From NCBI GenBank assembly GCA_032433765.1, contig JAVIAB010000160.1:14810307-14874306 (forward strand): DNA of 64,000 bases, written 5' to 3'. Every line of letters starts with the position of its first letter. Position 1 is the stretch's first letter. The translations under genes and the position numbers were made by a program. This stretch comes from Megaustenia siamemsis (lineage: Eukaryota; Mollusca; Gastropoda; Stylommatophora; Ariophantidae). Shown here in pieces: positions 30,720 to 42,880 of this stretch. A model generated the notes under the pieces. That model was not told the DNA's origin and made no database searches. It saw only the letters and a list, made by a program, of their open reading frames with translations.

Positions 30720-31200
30720 AGAGATGACACAAAAGGCAGAAATCATAACTTTCCATGTTAGACGACTCATTGCTAGACCTTGTTTTGTTCTTCAGCTTTT
30801 TCTACTAATCGTTCTTCTTAAAGTTTATTTGGTCTTCCTTGATTTTTCTTTTTTATTTGCCACCCGTGTCTACATCAGGGTCTGGCGTGGAAGTCTCCTT
30901 TCATCCATTCTGACCACATGACCGATGTAACTACAACTCAGTTGACGCTGTCTGAAATAAGCTTCCTTTAGCTTGTATGTAGCTGTGAATAGTTCCGGAA
31001 TACATCCATTGTTGTTATTCTTCCTGTTGCTCGTCTATCGTTGCTGATGAGTATCACGCAGGCTTTGTTCTTTGTGAAAGTGAGTTTGGACAGTACTAAT
31101 GAACCATGAAATATTTGCGACAAAATATCAATGTACGGGTTGACTTTTGACCTGTCGAGGAGGATGCTGTTGTGTTGCAATTTGACTTGCAAAGTGACCG
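30720..31200 (-). mobile_element. LINE RT C-terminal fragment
   Basis: Minus strand reads a post-RT region: VKLQHNSILLDRSKVNPYID (30968-31192) and further on SCSYIGHVVRMDERRLPRQ near 30880-30945, the IGHVxRMxxxRLPxQ motif of many LINE C-termini, followed by a Lys/Arg-rich segment. Frames are broken. Family distinct from A-D. Confidence 0.7.
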
Positions 31201-31440
31201 CTTCAGAGCGACGTCACCTGATCGTTGTTTTCATTCCCTAATCTCCCCTCGAATACTTGTGTAGATCTCTCAGTCTTGATATGCGATGTTGTAAAGACGT
31301 AAAGACATAAGCACATAGATGACATCTCTCCAGCTGGTTTACGTCTCTTGAACCTTGCACGTCAGGCTGTCGTTAGCACTAGATCTGTTTAATTAAAATC
31401 GTGGTCTTTAAATTATGAGTTAACACAATAAAGGATTTTC
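31201..31440. other. Unassigned spacer
   Basis: No gene or repeat recognised. Confidence 0.4.
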
Positions 31441-31805
31441 ATGTAGATGGAGGCGAAGGCGCACCTCACAGCAGTAGAGCTGGAAGTTGTTAACGATCCA
31501 CAGCTGATGGCTTGCGACAGGATCGGTGAATCAGAACCATCCAGCCCCTACTCCACCTCTCCCTGGTGCCTCAAGTAAGAGACTAACCTGTCTAGTCTGG
31601 CCAAGCGAGTAGGAATCGAAGAGGGAAGACAACCCAGTACTTCAAAAAGTCGTGATCAAGCCGGATGTTTTGGACCGAAAGGCGCTAATATCACAGTTAT
31701 ACTGCAAACCACACCACAGACACGCCCACTTAACGTCCTTTTAAGGGTGGATGATGAAGAAGTGTACTTCTTTAGTCATTGGGCTAACGCAAGCAAGCAA
31801 GTATA
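31441..31805. repeat. Dispersed repeat R2, copy 2
   Basis: Second copy of R2 in the same orientation as 29935-30312, about 80% similar by eye, ending CTAACGCAAGCAAGCAAG. Confidence 0.85.
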
Positions 31806-31808
31806 GAC

Positions 31809-32220
31809 ATATAAATGGTCTTTGTCGTCTTGACAGACGGTTCGTAATAAGCAATCAAGATATAGGTCAGTAGTTTGGTCAAATATTAGTGTCTTATACC
31901 CTATGTTGTTTTAATAAACAACTTCTCTTGTAGTCGAATCTGCCAAAATTAGATAGACAGATTCACCCGCAGATGAATCAGATATCTTCGTTGTGCCTGA
32001 CCTTGTCTCCATTCCGCTGCACCTTTTGCCTTCTGAATTTAATATCAGCGCTCCGAATGTTACTGTGCCGTTGTTATGTTTGTTCTCCATGTGCTACGAT
32101 CTTCAGACAGGTTCTCCCAGTTTTTTTCACTGATAGAGAATTCAAATAAGGATGCCCTACAAACATCCTTTATATCTCAACAGTTGTCTGCTCTTTGGTC
32201 TCTTTCCGTCTCTTAAGTTC
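31809..32220 (-). mobile_element. Diverged LINE-D-like 3' fragment
   Basis: Plus strand starts ATGGTCTTTGTCGTCTTGAC, a variant of the LINE-D end, and proceeds through CTTCTCTTGTAGTCGAATC, TGCTACGATCTTCAGACAGG and TCTGCTCTTTGGTCTC in the LINE-D order (compare 28749-29130). More decayed than the other three copies. Confidence 0.65.
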
Positions 32221-32234
32221 ACCAGTGTGTTACA

Positions 32235-33880
32235 GGTTGTGTGGCGATGGTGGTTCTGTTTGTGGAGCCACGGGTGTTGCTGTTTATCGAGTGATGATTG
32301 TTACTATTTATGGATTGACGGGTGTTGCTGTTTACAGAATTTTGAGCTTTACTGTTTGTGGAGTGTGGATGTTACTATTTTCGAATGGTTCTGAATTTGC
32401 AGAATGGTTCTGATTATAGAGTGATATTTACTATTGTTTACAAATATTGAGTGTTGTTGTTTATGGAGTGTTGAATGTTATGGTTCAATTGATTTTTACT
32501 GCCTATTGGATCCTGAGTCTTGCTGTTTATAAAGTGATGGGTATTACAGGTTATAGAGTGATGGGTGTTGCTGTTTAGAGAATGATGGTGATACTATTTA
32601 TAGAATGATGGGTGTTGCTGTTTATAAAATGATGGGTGTTGCTGTTTATATAACGATGGCGTTACTATTTATAGAATGATGGTTGTTGCTGTTTATAGAA
32701 TGAATGGTGTTGCTGTTTATAGAATGATGGCGTTACTATTTATTTAATGATGGTTGTTGCTGTTTATAGAATGATGGCGTTACTATTTATATAATGATGG
32801 TTGTTGCTGTTTATAGAATGAATGGTGTTGCTGTTTATAGAATGATGGCGTTACTATTTATATAATGATGGTTGTTGCTGTTTTTAGAATGATTGGCGTT
32901 ACTATTTACAGAATGATGGCGTTACTATTTATATAATGATGGTTGTTGCTGTTTTTAGAATGATTGGCGTTACTATTTATATAATGATGGTAGTTGCTGT
33001 TTTTAGAATGGCGTTACTATTTATAGAATGATTGTCGTTACTATTTATAGAATGATGGCGTTACTTTTTATAGAATGATTGACGTTACTATTTATAGAAT
33101 AATTGCGTTATTGTATATAGAATGATGTTGTTGCTGTTTATACAATGATGGTGTTAGTGTTTATAGAATGATGACGTTACTATTTATAGAATGATGACGT
33201 TACAATTTATATAATGATGGCGTTACTATTATAGAATGATGGCGTTACTATTTATAGAATGATGGCGTTACTCTTTATAGAATGATGGCGTTACTGTTTA
33301 TAGAATGATTGATGTTACTATTTATAGAATGATGACGTTACTATTTATAGAATGATTGATGTTACTATTTATAGAATGATGACGTTACTATTTATAGAAA
33401 TATGGCGTTACTGTTTATATAATGATGGCGTTACTGTTTATAGAATGGTGGCGTTACTGTTTATAGAATGGTAGCGTTACTGTTTATATAATGATGGCGT
33501 TACTGTTTATAGAATGGTAGCGTTACTGTTTATATAATGATGGCGTTACTGTTTATATAATGATGGCGTTACTGTTTATATAATGATGGCGTTACTGTTT
33601 ATATAATGATGGCGTTACTGTTTATAGAATGGTGGCGTTACTGTTTATAGAATGGTGGCGTTACTGTTTATAGAATGATGATGTTACTTTTTATTGAATT
33701 ATGGATGCTACTGTTTATAGAGTGATGGGTGTTACTGTTAATAGAGTGATGAGTATCACTGTTTACTAAGTGGTAATTGTTACTGTCTGTGTGGTGAAGG
33801 GTTTTAATATTTATGCAGTAATTGTTGTCACAGTTTATAGAGTAATGATTTTTAATTGAAATCTCTAAAATGTTTGTGAA
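32235..33880. repeat. 23-bp minisatellite, about 1.6 kb
   Basis: Units of GTTACTATTTATAGAATGAT plus GGC with TGCTGTTTATA, ACGTTAC and ATGGGTGTT variants; degenerate at both ends, cleaner at 33000-33700. No coding meaning. Confidence 0.93.
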
Positions 33881-33945
33881 TATATGGATGTAGAAATGTA
33901 TACTTTTTTGTCTTTTTGTTTATATTCTATAGTTCTAATATCTCT

Positions 33946-33991
<46 letters not shown>

Positions 33992-34189
33992 TTTCTTTCT
34001 TTTTTTTTTTCTTCTTTTATTTCTTTTTTCTGTTGGTTTGTTTTCCTTCTGCCGTTAATTTGTTACGCTTCTATTTCAATTTCAGCTTATAAACTTCTAT
34101 TCTCCCACTCCCACACTCTTTCACATGTCTTATGATATTCATTACTTATGTGTTATATTTCATCTTTCCCATTTGTGTCTTTCTCTTTC
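33315..34189. repeat. Long direct duplication flanking LINE-B, left copy
   Basis: 875 bp spanning the end of the 23-bp array, a unique stretch and a (CTTT)n run. It is repeated almost perfectly at 37281-38150; the length difference comes mainly from the (CTTT)n. It ends exactly where the LINE-B 3' tail begins. Confidence 0.95.
33945..34010. repeat. (CTTT)n microsatellite
   Basis: Pure CTTT run followed by a T-rich patch; shorter and altered in the duplicate at 37913-37970. Confidence 0.95.
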
Positions 34190-37100
34190 TTCTTCTTCTT
34201 CTACCTTTTAGCTCCCAGTGGAGCATAGGTCTTCAACAAACACTTTCCAAGTCGTTCTGTTTTTTGCAATTCTTTTAAGATCATTCCATGTCTTCCCCAT
34301 CATCTTCATCTCTGCTTCAATCTGTCTTCTCCAAGAATTCCTTGGTCTTCCTCTTTGTCTTTTCCCCTGGGGATTCCAAAAAAGGGCCTGTTGTGTAATA
34401 CTCTCAGTTGGTTTCCGTAGTGTGTGTCCTATCCATCGCCATCGTCTTCGCTGTATTTCTTTATCCACTGGTATTTGACCGGTACATTTCCATAATTCCA
34501 CGTTTGTGACTTTGTCCTGCCATTTCCATCCCTTTATTCTGCGCAAGCATCCATTAATGAAAGTCTGTACCTTCGTGATTGTCAATTTTGTTATTCTCCA
34601 TGTTTCACAGCCATATAATAGAACCGACTTAACATTGGAGTTGAAAATTTGTATTTTTGTATTTAGCCTAATTTCTTTGGATTTCCATATGTTTCCCAGT
34701 GCAATGAAAGCTCCTCTTGCTTTTGATATCCTTATTTTGGTATCGTTTTCTGTTCCTCCCTCTTTATCTATATTACTGCCCAGATATATATAAGATTGTA
34801 CGTCTAGTAGAGGTATTTCTCCTAGTTTTATTTGGTTATTGCCAACTGCATTAATTCTCATAATGTTGGTCTTATCTTTATTAATCTTTAGTCCTAGCTG
34901 TTGTGATCTCTCATCTAATATACTCATTTTATCTTGCATCTGTTGGTGGCTGTGTGATAGGAGAGCTATGTCATCAGCAAAGTCTAAATCATCAAGTTGT
35001 TTGGTCAGTGACCACTGGATCCCATTTCTGTTGTTTTGAGTTATTTTCATAATCCAATCTATGGCCAGTAGAAAGAGAAATGGAGACAGAAGGCATCCTT
35101 GCCTTACTCCTGTTCTTATTTCAAATGCTTCTGTAAGCTGTCCTTCATGCACCACACTACATTTTGTTCCTTCATACATTGTTTTTATCAGGTTAATAAA
35201 CTTTATGGGGATTCCATAATGACTCAGCAACTTCCAAAGCATTCTTCTGTCTAAACTATCAAATGCCTTTTCGTAATCTATGAATCCAATATAAAGTGGG
35301 GATTTTAGTTCTAAACTTTGTTCAACTATTATACGTAGAGTAGTTATTTGATCAGCACATGATCTGTTCTTCCTAAAACCTGCTTGTTCATCTCTCAAGT
35401 GTTTCTCTATAGCCTCTTTTAGTCTCTCCAGAATGATTCTGCCTAATATTTTTCCTGGCACTGATAGTAGCATAATTCCCCTATAATTTGTGCACTCCTG
35501 TAAACTTCCTTTCTTTGGTAGTTTGATCATATAACCTTCTCTCCAGTCTTTAGGTATTTCTTCCCTCTCCCAAATTTTATCCAATAGATTATGTAACATC
35601 TTGGTAGAGGTGATAATATCTGCTTTGATGGCTTCCGAAGGAATTTCATCTGGTCCTGTGGCTTTACCATCTTTTAATAGTTTGATGGCTTTCATTATTT
35701 CTTCTTTGCTTGGTTTTCCGCAGTTAACGTGTAATTCTTCTTCTGCTGGTAGTATATCTGGAGGATTATTTGAGCCAGGTCTGTTCAAAAGTTCTTCAAA
35801 GTGCTCCTTCCATCTCTCCATTTGTTCCTTTATATTACTAAGCAGATTTCCTTTCTTATCTTTGATAAAGGCGTTGATCTGTTTGTATTTTCCACCTAAT
35901 TTCTTTGTGCTGTTGTACAGTTCTTTCATATTCCCTTTATTTGCTGCTTCTTCTGCCTCTTTAGCTAATTCATCTATATATTTCCTCTTATCCCTTTTAA
36001 TGCATCTTCTCACTTCTTTGTTCACCTCTGTGTAAGCTTCCTGTGTCTTGGCTTTATTACTTCTTGTTTTGCTTTTATTTATGTCTGCTTTCTTGTTCTT
36101 TCTTTCTTTAATTTTATCCAGGGTCTCTGCTGTCATCCATGCCTTATTCTGGCGTTCTCTTTCCCCCAGTGTTTCTTCGCATGTCTCTTTCCATATATTT
36201 TTTACCTGTTTCCACTGATCTTCTATATTTATTGTATTTTCTAGTTGTTGGAGGACTTGGTATTTGTTTGATATTGTGACTGCGAATTTATCTTTAATTC
36301 CTTGTTCTTTAAGAAACCCTACATTGAAATACTTTCTGCCCTTATTCGTTGTAGTATACCTTTTTAATTTAATTTTAAGTTTGGCTAACAGAAGATGATG
36401 ATCAGAAGCTATATCTGCCCCTCTATATACTTTTACATCCTGTAAGGATGACTTAAACTTATTATTAATACATATGTGATCAATTTGATTTTCCGTTCTA
36501 TGATCTGGTGACACCCATGTAGCTTTGTGTATTCTTTTATGTTGGAATATTGTTCCTCCTAGGCTCATTTGATTAAGGGCGCAGAAATTCACAATATCTC
36601 TCCATTCTCGTTTATATCTCCAAGTCCATGTTTTCCCATAATCTCTTCAAAGCCTCTGTTGTCTGATCCTACCTTAGCATTTAGGTCTCCCATCAAGATT
36701 ATAATATCCTTGGCTCGTCTTGCATCCATCTGGCATTGTAGCTGTTTATAAAAATCATCTTTAACTGAGTCATCTTTATCGTTGGTTGGTGCATAGCATT
36801 GTATAATGTGTAATTTTATTTTGTTTTTGTTGTTCTAAATGTTGCTCTCACCAGTCTTGGTCCCACTGCCTCCCATTCTATTAGTGTCTTCTGTGCATTC
36901 TTTGATAGCATTATAGCTACCCCTTCGCTATGTTGTGCTCCTGGTTCCTGTTGTCCTGATGATAAAATCATCTCCCCTGTATTCAATTTTATTCTCTCCG
37001 CTCCCAGCCATCTTGTTTCACACATTCCCAGAATATCTATCTTGTAGTTGGTCATTTCTGCTGCCACTTGTGCCGCTTTTCCCTGTTCGTTAAGGGTACG

Positions 37101-37280
37101 AACATTCCAGGTGCCAATTCTGGATGATTTCCTGGTAGACAAAGGGTGAGTCGGCAACCCGGACTCCTTATGGCTTTCTCCGGATTGCGTCATACGTCTC
37201 TTAGACAGAGAGCCCTTCTCTTTCCTGGTTGACGGATTTACTTTATCTTTCTTTGACTTGTTCATGTTTGTGAAGTTTTA
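34190..37280 (-). mobile_element. LINE-B copy 2, nearly full-length, between long direct repeats
   Basis: Minus-strand element with the same order as copy 1 and the same (GAA)n tail (plus strand TTCTTCTTCTTCTACC at its left end). Its 5' end stops about 150 bp short of copy 1, immediately upstream of the start codon. Both ends touch the 875-bp duplication directly. Confidence 0.95.
34208..37265 (-). pseudogene. LINE-B polyprotein, near-intact with two small frameshifts
   Basis: Starts at 37265 (MNKSKKDKVNPSTRKEKG), endonuclease N-terminus RIGTWNVRTLNEQGKAA and CETRWLG in frame 36816-37265, an intermediate stretch in another frame (36593-36815, with MGDLNAKVGSDN), then 34208-36592 (794 residues) with SDHHLL, IGFIDYEKAFDSLDRR, TGVRQGCLLSP, LDFADDIALL and GKRQRGRPRNSWRR to ...VEDLCSTGS. 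The two shifts (near 36592 and 36830) are single-base size, one in a T-rich run, so they could be sequencing errors in a younger element. Confidence 0.92.
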
Positions 37281-38150
37281 TTACTATTTATAGAATGATG
37301 ACGTTACTATTTATAGAATGATTGATGTTACTATTTATAGAATGATGACGTTACTATTTATAGAAATATGGCGTTACTGTTTATATAATGATGGCGTTAC
37401 TGTTTATAGAATGGTGGCGTTACTGTTTATAGAATGGTAGCGTTACTGTTTATATAATGATGGCGTTACTGTTTATAGAATGGTAGCGTTACTGTTTATA
37501 TAATGATGGCGTTACTGTTTATATAATGATGGCGTTACTGTTTATATAATGATGGCGTTACTGTTTATATAATGATGGCGTTACTGTTTATAGAATGGTG
37601 GCGTTACTGTTTATAGAATGGTGGCGTTACTGTTTATAGAATGATGATGTTACTTTTTATTGAATTATGGATGCTACTGTTTATAGAGTGATGGGTGTTA
37701 CTGTTAATAGAGTGATGAGTATCACTGTTTACTAAGTGGTAATTGTTACTGTCTGTGTGGTGAAGGGTTTTAATATTTATGCAGTAATTGTTGTCACAGT
37801 TTATAGAGTAATGATTTTTAATTGAAATCTCTAAAATGTTTGTGAATATATGGATGTAGAAATGTATACTTTTTTGTCTTTTTGTTTATATTCTATAGTT
37901 CTAATATCTCTTCTTTCTTTCTTTCTTTCTTCTTTCTTTCTTTCTTTCTTCCTTTCTTTTTCTTTTTTTCTTCTTTTATTTCTTTTTTTTCTGTTGGTTT
38001 GTTTTCCTTCTGCCGTTAATTTGTTACGCTTCTATTTCAATTTCAGCTTATAAACTTCTATTCTCCCTCTCCCACACTCTTTCACATGTCTTATGATATT
38101 CATTACTTATGTGTTATATTTCATCTTTCCCATTTGTGTCTTTCTCTTTC
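37281..38150. repeat. Long direct duplication flanking LINE-B, right copy
   Basis: Right-hand copy of 33315-34189. After its end at 38150 the sequence becomes unique (GCTTACTAATTTTCC), while the left copy runs into the LINE. Confidence 0.95.
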
Positions 38151-39310
38151 GCTTACTAATTTTCCCTGTCTTTTTCTATATTTTACTTCTTTTTTTTCCC
38201 ACATCGTTCACTTCCTTTCTATTCTCTCTTCTTTTCCTCATGATCTCTTTCTTCCCCAAAATTCTACCCGTATATGGGCATGCATCCAGTACCTGTGGAG
38301 TTGCAGCCGTGAATAGGGAGAGACCACGAGAGATGAGGGTGAGTAGGAAAAGCCTGAATTGTGGGACAAGTGATCAGATAGCCGGAAGTGGGGAGTCCTT
38401 GAAGAAATTAGGAAAATATGTGAACGGCAAAATCATTAGATAAGGGAGAGGGTCTAGGAGACAAGAAAATAGACACGTCGAGTAATTTGATTGGAGAAAC
38501 ATGGAGGAAGTAGTTTTTGATTGGAGGATACGAGGAGCAATTGAAGACGGGACACAAAGAATAGAGAGGAGAGTCAGCTCTGAAAAGAGAGATGTCACAC
38601 ACCTAGGATAGATAGGGGGTTGCCACGTTGTGTGATTAGCCCATAGGGGCTGACAGTGGCCCAAATTAGTAAAGCAGTGTTTCAGTTTAAAGTTTAGACA
38701 AAGAGGATATCTAGCTCTGAAGAGAGAGACGTAAAACGCCTACGTGCAGATAGGGCTGACGAAAGCCCAAGGTAGCCAGTAAGGTTCCAGAGAAGTAGAG
38801 ACAACGACACGAGTAGATAGAGTAGAGATAAGAGTGGGGAATTGTTCAGTAGGGAACAGTTCCCAAATATTACGTTCGCATAGTTAAATGTGTGAGAGCC
38901 TAGGGCCCAGTGGCCAGTAATATTGCTACTGGGCAGAGGGATCGACCATGGATAGTGACAGTTGTTCAGGTAAATTGTTGTACATATGTTGGAATAAGTC
39001 GCCCAGGTGTTGGGGCAGTGAATAAAGACTTGTTCGCCTCAAATTGGTTTAATGTTGTGTGTTCTAACAGTCAGCTGATCACGCCAGGCGGAGTGAGACG
39101 TGGGAAAAAGAAACAAATGTCGTGGTCACAACTCAACGAAGTACTATACTTAACCACAGGACACAGTTGTAGACGTGTCAATTCCCAAACAAGCGTATCG
39201 TGCATGACCGAGTATCAAGGTGTCCCGAGATAAGGGCCACAATCTCGGGTGTGTGTGAGTCACCATTCATCCAATTATTGCACTACAAGATACCAGAGAA
39301 GTAAACAACA
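38151..39310. other. No gene identified; possible LTR-like 3' end
   Basis: About 1.15 kb with no recognised coding domain. Near 39023 AATAAAGACTTG is followed by a T/G-rich stretch ending TTGTGTGTTCTAACA, similar to 897-945. This could be an LTR remnant; no partner LTR or polyprotein is present. Confidence 0.3.
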
Positions 39311-39324
39311 TTCCAGCGATCCCG

Positions 39325-39890
39325 GTCAGAGCCCCCACCCGTGTAACGTTAACAGAAGGGACGGGCTGCAGGTCGCAATTGGTGACGGGTCACCGGTCAG
39401 AGCCCCCACCCGTGTAACGTTAACAGAAGGGACGGGCTGCAGGTCGCAATTGGTGACGGGTCACCGGTCAGAGCCCCCACCCGTGTAACGTTAACAGAAG
39501 GGACGGGCTGCAGGTCGCAATTGGTGACGGGTCACCGGTCAGAGCCCCCACCCGTGTAACGTTAACAGAAGGGACGGGCTGCAGGTCGCAATTGGTGACG
39601 GGTCACCGGTCAGAGCCCCCACCCGTGTAACGTTAACAGAAAGGACGGGCTGCAGGTCGCAATTGGTGACGGGTCACCGGTCAGAGCCCCCACCCGTGTA
39701 ACGTTAACAGAAGGGACGGGCTGCAGGTCGCAATTGGTGACGGGTCACCGGTCAGAGCCCCCACCCGTGTAACGTTAACAGAAGGGACGGGCTGCAGGTC
39801 GCAATTGGTGACGGGTCACCGGTCAGAGCCCCCACCCGTGTAACATTAACAGAAGGGACGGGCTGCAGGTCGCAATTGGTGACGGGTCAC
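39325..39890. repeat. 71-bp GC-richer minisatellite, 8 copies
   Basis: Unit begins GTCAGAGCCCCCACCCGTGT and contains GACGGGCTGCAGGTCGCAAT and GGGTCACCG. Almost no variation between copies. Base composition differs sharply from the AT-rich flanks. Confidence 0.97.
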
Positions 39891-40084
39891 TCAGCTGATG
39901 ACAGTGTTACCAAGGTTGTCATCCATCAAGAAGGTCTCGGTAACAAGATACCCGTCACAGAATATTACAACAGTCTCAATAAATCACACCAGCGTTAAAC
40001 TTTCAATCCGCCATAATGGTACCGTGATTATACGGGAGTCCTCCCTCTGAGACAGAAATATGGAATTATTTAGGACTTCCAAAC
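39891..40084. other. Unassigned spacer
   Basis: No gene or repeat recognised. Confidence 0.4.
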
Positions 40085-41152
40085 CTAAATTGTTCCCCCC
40101 TTGGCCTTTTGGGTGTCGAGAACCTCTAAAAACATAGCTTTGTCTAGTTTGTTGTGCTGTTTGTTTAACCCTTTACAACTGATTTTATCATAATCGCCAC
40201 TACAATGGTACGTCTTACTACATAAACTAACAAGTGCCGTCCCTTCGTACCCAACTTCGTATTTAAAAAGACCGGGCGTTCGTTTGGTGTATGCTTTAAC
40301 ACCCTTACAGTTTATGCAGTCTGTCTGGCTAATATGATCATCGCAAAACTCGGCGGGAAACCAGTCTTTATATACGCTATTAAACTCATTCCGCAGACCT
40401 GACTTAACTATGTCCTCTAACTTAGCAGCACTTAAAGCCAAGTATAAACTATCAGTATCTGTTTCACATAACTGAAAGTTGGACCTATCTACAAACTTAT
40501 CTAAGAACTCGAAATAAAAATCTAACATACGAAGTTTTGCATATTGATAGACGAAGAAACCGATTTGCAGGGGCTAGTCCCAAACAATTTTCTTTTTCTC
40601 CATCTCAATTTCAAAAAGATCCTCCCCTATTTCAGTCATCTTTTTAAACCGGGAATTATTTATCATTTTCAATATCTCATCTCCCTGAACATACGAGACA
40701 GCGCTATGATTGGCCTTATTGGTTAGAGTCTTCCCGTAGGGTGAGTTTCCTAAGAGCTTCATCGTATCGCTTGCTATAGATTGATTTTCGTCTGGATCAC
40801 CAGCCTTCCTAGCGTCAGAAACCATTTCTCCAAACTTTTTAAAACAACTAGACGGTTGATATTCTATCACTAGATAAATTTTGTTACATCTAGCCCATGA
40901 TCTAAATATCATTTTAACAGTGGTGTTGCCAACACAATTTTTTCCCCGATATAAATACCGATTAGTGTGCGACGAGAGGTTGACAACAAGTTATGTTTAA
41001 GGGCCTATTCACCCATAAACGCCCCAATATCGTCACGCGTGACGTCAATATTTTTTAAAATTGGAGTCATCTCACTGAAATGGGCCTTCAAGTGGTCGGG
41101 GACGTGTAGATCACATTCCACTAAACGAAAACACGCCCCCGACCACTCGGGG
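40085..41152 (-). pseudogene. Protein-primed-type family B DNA polymerase fragment (Polinton/Maverick/adintovirus kin)
   Basis: Minus strand, several frames. 41152-about 40890 carries a palm-region segment (ECDLHVPDHLKAHFSEM) with in-frame stops at 41007-41005 and 40911-40909; 40912-40574 holds motif B (KLLGNSPYG); 40528-40085 holds motif C (DTDSLY) and the C-terminal TKRTPGLFKYE and SSKGLNK-like CKGLNKQ regions. Such polymerases replicate linear DNA from a terminal protein and are hallmarks of Polintons/Mavericks and related animal viruses. At least two frameshifts and two stops make it non-functional. The exonuclease half is absent: it is cut by LINE-D at 41.2 kb. An old integrated copy. 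Confidence 0.85.
41091..41147. repeat. 17-bp inverted repeat at the edge of the polymerase relic
   Basis: AGTGGTCGGGGACGTGT (41091-41107) and ACACGCCCCCGACCACT (41131-41147) pair with one mismatch around a 23-bp loop. Both arms lie in polymerase coding sequence on the minus strand, so this may be chance. Confidence 0.7.
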
Positions 41153-41202
41153 ACTATATATAATCAAATATATATAAATATAAATATATAAACTAAAAAT
41201 AT

Positions 41203-41730
41203 AAATGGCCCTTTTCGTCTTGTCAGACGGTCTAGTGGAAGCTATTGTGTATCTTTTTAGAGGTTTTGTTTTCGTCGAATGGCTTCTCTCGTGGCTAATT
41301 CTACCAATGTTTGACAAACACACGTAGTCACAGAATGAACAAGTCAGGCCCACAGGGTTTTCCATCCTTTTTTTATGAGTCTTTTCTCTTCTAAGTTTTG
41401 CCTTAGCACAGTCTCAAATGATGTTATACTGTCCCTTATACATGCTCTCCATGATGTGCGATCACTTGCCAGATGTTCCCAGTCATATTCACTTAAGGAG
41501 TAGTCATTCAGAGAGGATTTACAGATATCTCTATATCGTAGTTTAGGTCTGCCGATTTGACTTTTTCCATGTATTAGTTCACCATATAGTATTTGCCTGG
41601 GAATGCGCTTTTCTACCATTCGCTGGACATGCCCCAGCCATTTGAGTCTTCGACATCTGAGCATCGACATGATTGTTGGGGTTTTAGCACGTTGCAAGCG
41701 AGTTAAGTTGGTTAGACAAACATAACGAAA
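41203..41730 (-). mobile_element. LINE-D 3' fragment inserted next to the polymerase relic
   Basis: Minus strand: LTRLQRAKTPTIMSMLRCRR, KWLGHVQRM, IGRPKLRYRDICKSSL, SDRTSWRACIRDSI and the terminal CSFCDYVCLSNIGRISHERS. End marked by ATGGCCCTTTTCGTCTTGTC at 41203 with a (TATAAA)-type tail at 41155-41200, abutting the polymerase fragment. It probably removed or separated the rest of that gene. Confidence 0.92.
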
Positions 41731-41848
41731 TGATAACGTGTTGTTGTGATTTCTGTTCATCTTTTTCTTGATTTTTCTTGTGACAGCAGAATTGTTTATG
41801 ACGATAACGACAACAACAACAGACATAAAACAGAACCGTCTTCACATC

Positions 41849-42016
41849 GACAGCAATCGTCAGTAGTAAATTTCCAGCATAATTGGCCCCTTTTCAATCG
41901 CCAGCGGCATAATATTCCTTATATAAATAGTCTACCGGCAGATTGTTTTCTCGTATGAGAGTCTATTCCCAGCTGCCCTTCGCTACCGCCGGTCTACCGC
42001 CCGGAGTTGACCATTG
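41849..42016 (+). repeat. Left arm of a 160-bp inverted repeat, with TATA box
   Basis: Matches the reverse complement of 45700-45915. The central stretch, CCAGCGGCATAATATTCCTT followed by a TATATAAATAG TATA box (41919-41930) and TCTACCGGCAGATT, is identical in both arms. On this arm the TATA box points right, toward the C2H2 gene. Could be terminal inverted repeats of a larger element or two copies of a promoter-bearing repeat. Confidence 0.85.
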
Positions 42017-42564
42017 TTGACCAAAAACTTGGATGCAAATCACTAAAAAAGTTAGTCCCATAGACGCTTTTTCGTATTTTGTTGTTAAATTATTTTGTCT
42101 TTTGGTCCAACTTTTTTGAACTTTAAATCTACATTTTTTTGTGTTTTGGCGTTATATTTTTTGTCTTTTGGACGTTGAATATGCCTTTTTGGCCTTTCGT
42201 GTTTAACTATTTTGACTTTGGGCCTAGCTTTTTTAGTGTTTTGCGTCCAAGTTTGTAAGTATGAGCCGAAATTTTGGGGTTTGGAACTAAGTTTTCTTAC
42301 CTATAATGTTTACCTTTACTGTTGTCTGTCATTCGATCAAGTGATAAATATATGGAACTCCAAAGTCTAAGAGCTGTAGTAATCACCTTTAATGATGTCT
42401 GTCATTCGTTGAAGTGGGAAACACTGGTATTAAAGCCTTCAGAGGTCGAGATGAGGTCATAGAACTCTTCTGGAATTGGCTCAGTGGTCAAAACGAGTTC
42501 AAGTAACCCACCACCTCGCATTTTTTCCCCCACAACTGACCCGACAGCCACTAACTACGCTTCG
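42017..42564. other. No gene identified; T-rich repetitive patch
   Basis: 42060-42260 has recurring TTTTGTCTTTTGG / TTTTGACTTTGGG motifs; 42300-42420 repeats a TGTCTGTCATTCG(A/T) module twice. No coding. Confidence 0.4.
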
Positions 42565-42735
42565 GCTAACGCGCTTCTCTGATTGGTTAATCCAGCTGTC
42601 AGTCATTTCTTTGCTCCGCCTCCAATGTTAATACTCTTCTCTGATTGGTTAATCCAGATATCAGTCGATATTGACATAGTCACTCGCTGATTGGCTAATT
42701 TATTCATTTGTTACCAGGATATATTTAAACTAGAC
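42565..42735 (+). promoter_or_regulatory. Promoter with three CCAAT boxes and a TATA box
   Basis: ATTGG (inverted CCAAT) occurs at 42582, 42644 and 42690, the first two within an 18-bp direct repeat CTCTGATTGGTTAATCCAG spaced 62 bp, plus a forward CCAAT at about 42622. A TATA-like ATATATTTAA follows at 42719-42728. The spacing and orientation suit transcription of the downstream C2H2 gene. Confidence 0.6.
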
Positions 42736-42880
42736 TGCATTTCGTGTTATAAGTTTGGTTGATTCAAGGAAGGTCATACTACACTTCAGTCTAGCGGAGA
42801 GTATATTTTACACAGTAAGTTGGATTGTTTTCTCTTAAAGTATGTTAACGCTTATCGATAATAGGTTATATTCAGTGTAG

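Noticed and set aside
41091..41147. Inverted repeat as a replication origin or terminator
   Set aside because: Both arms are within polymerase coding sequence and encode expected residues; more likely coincidental.
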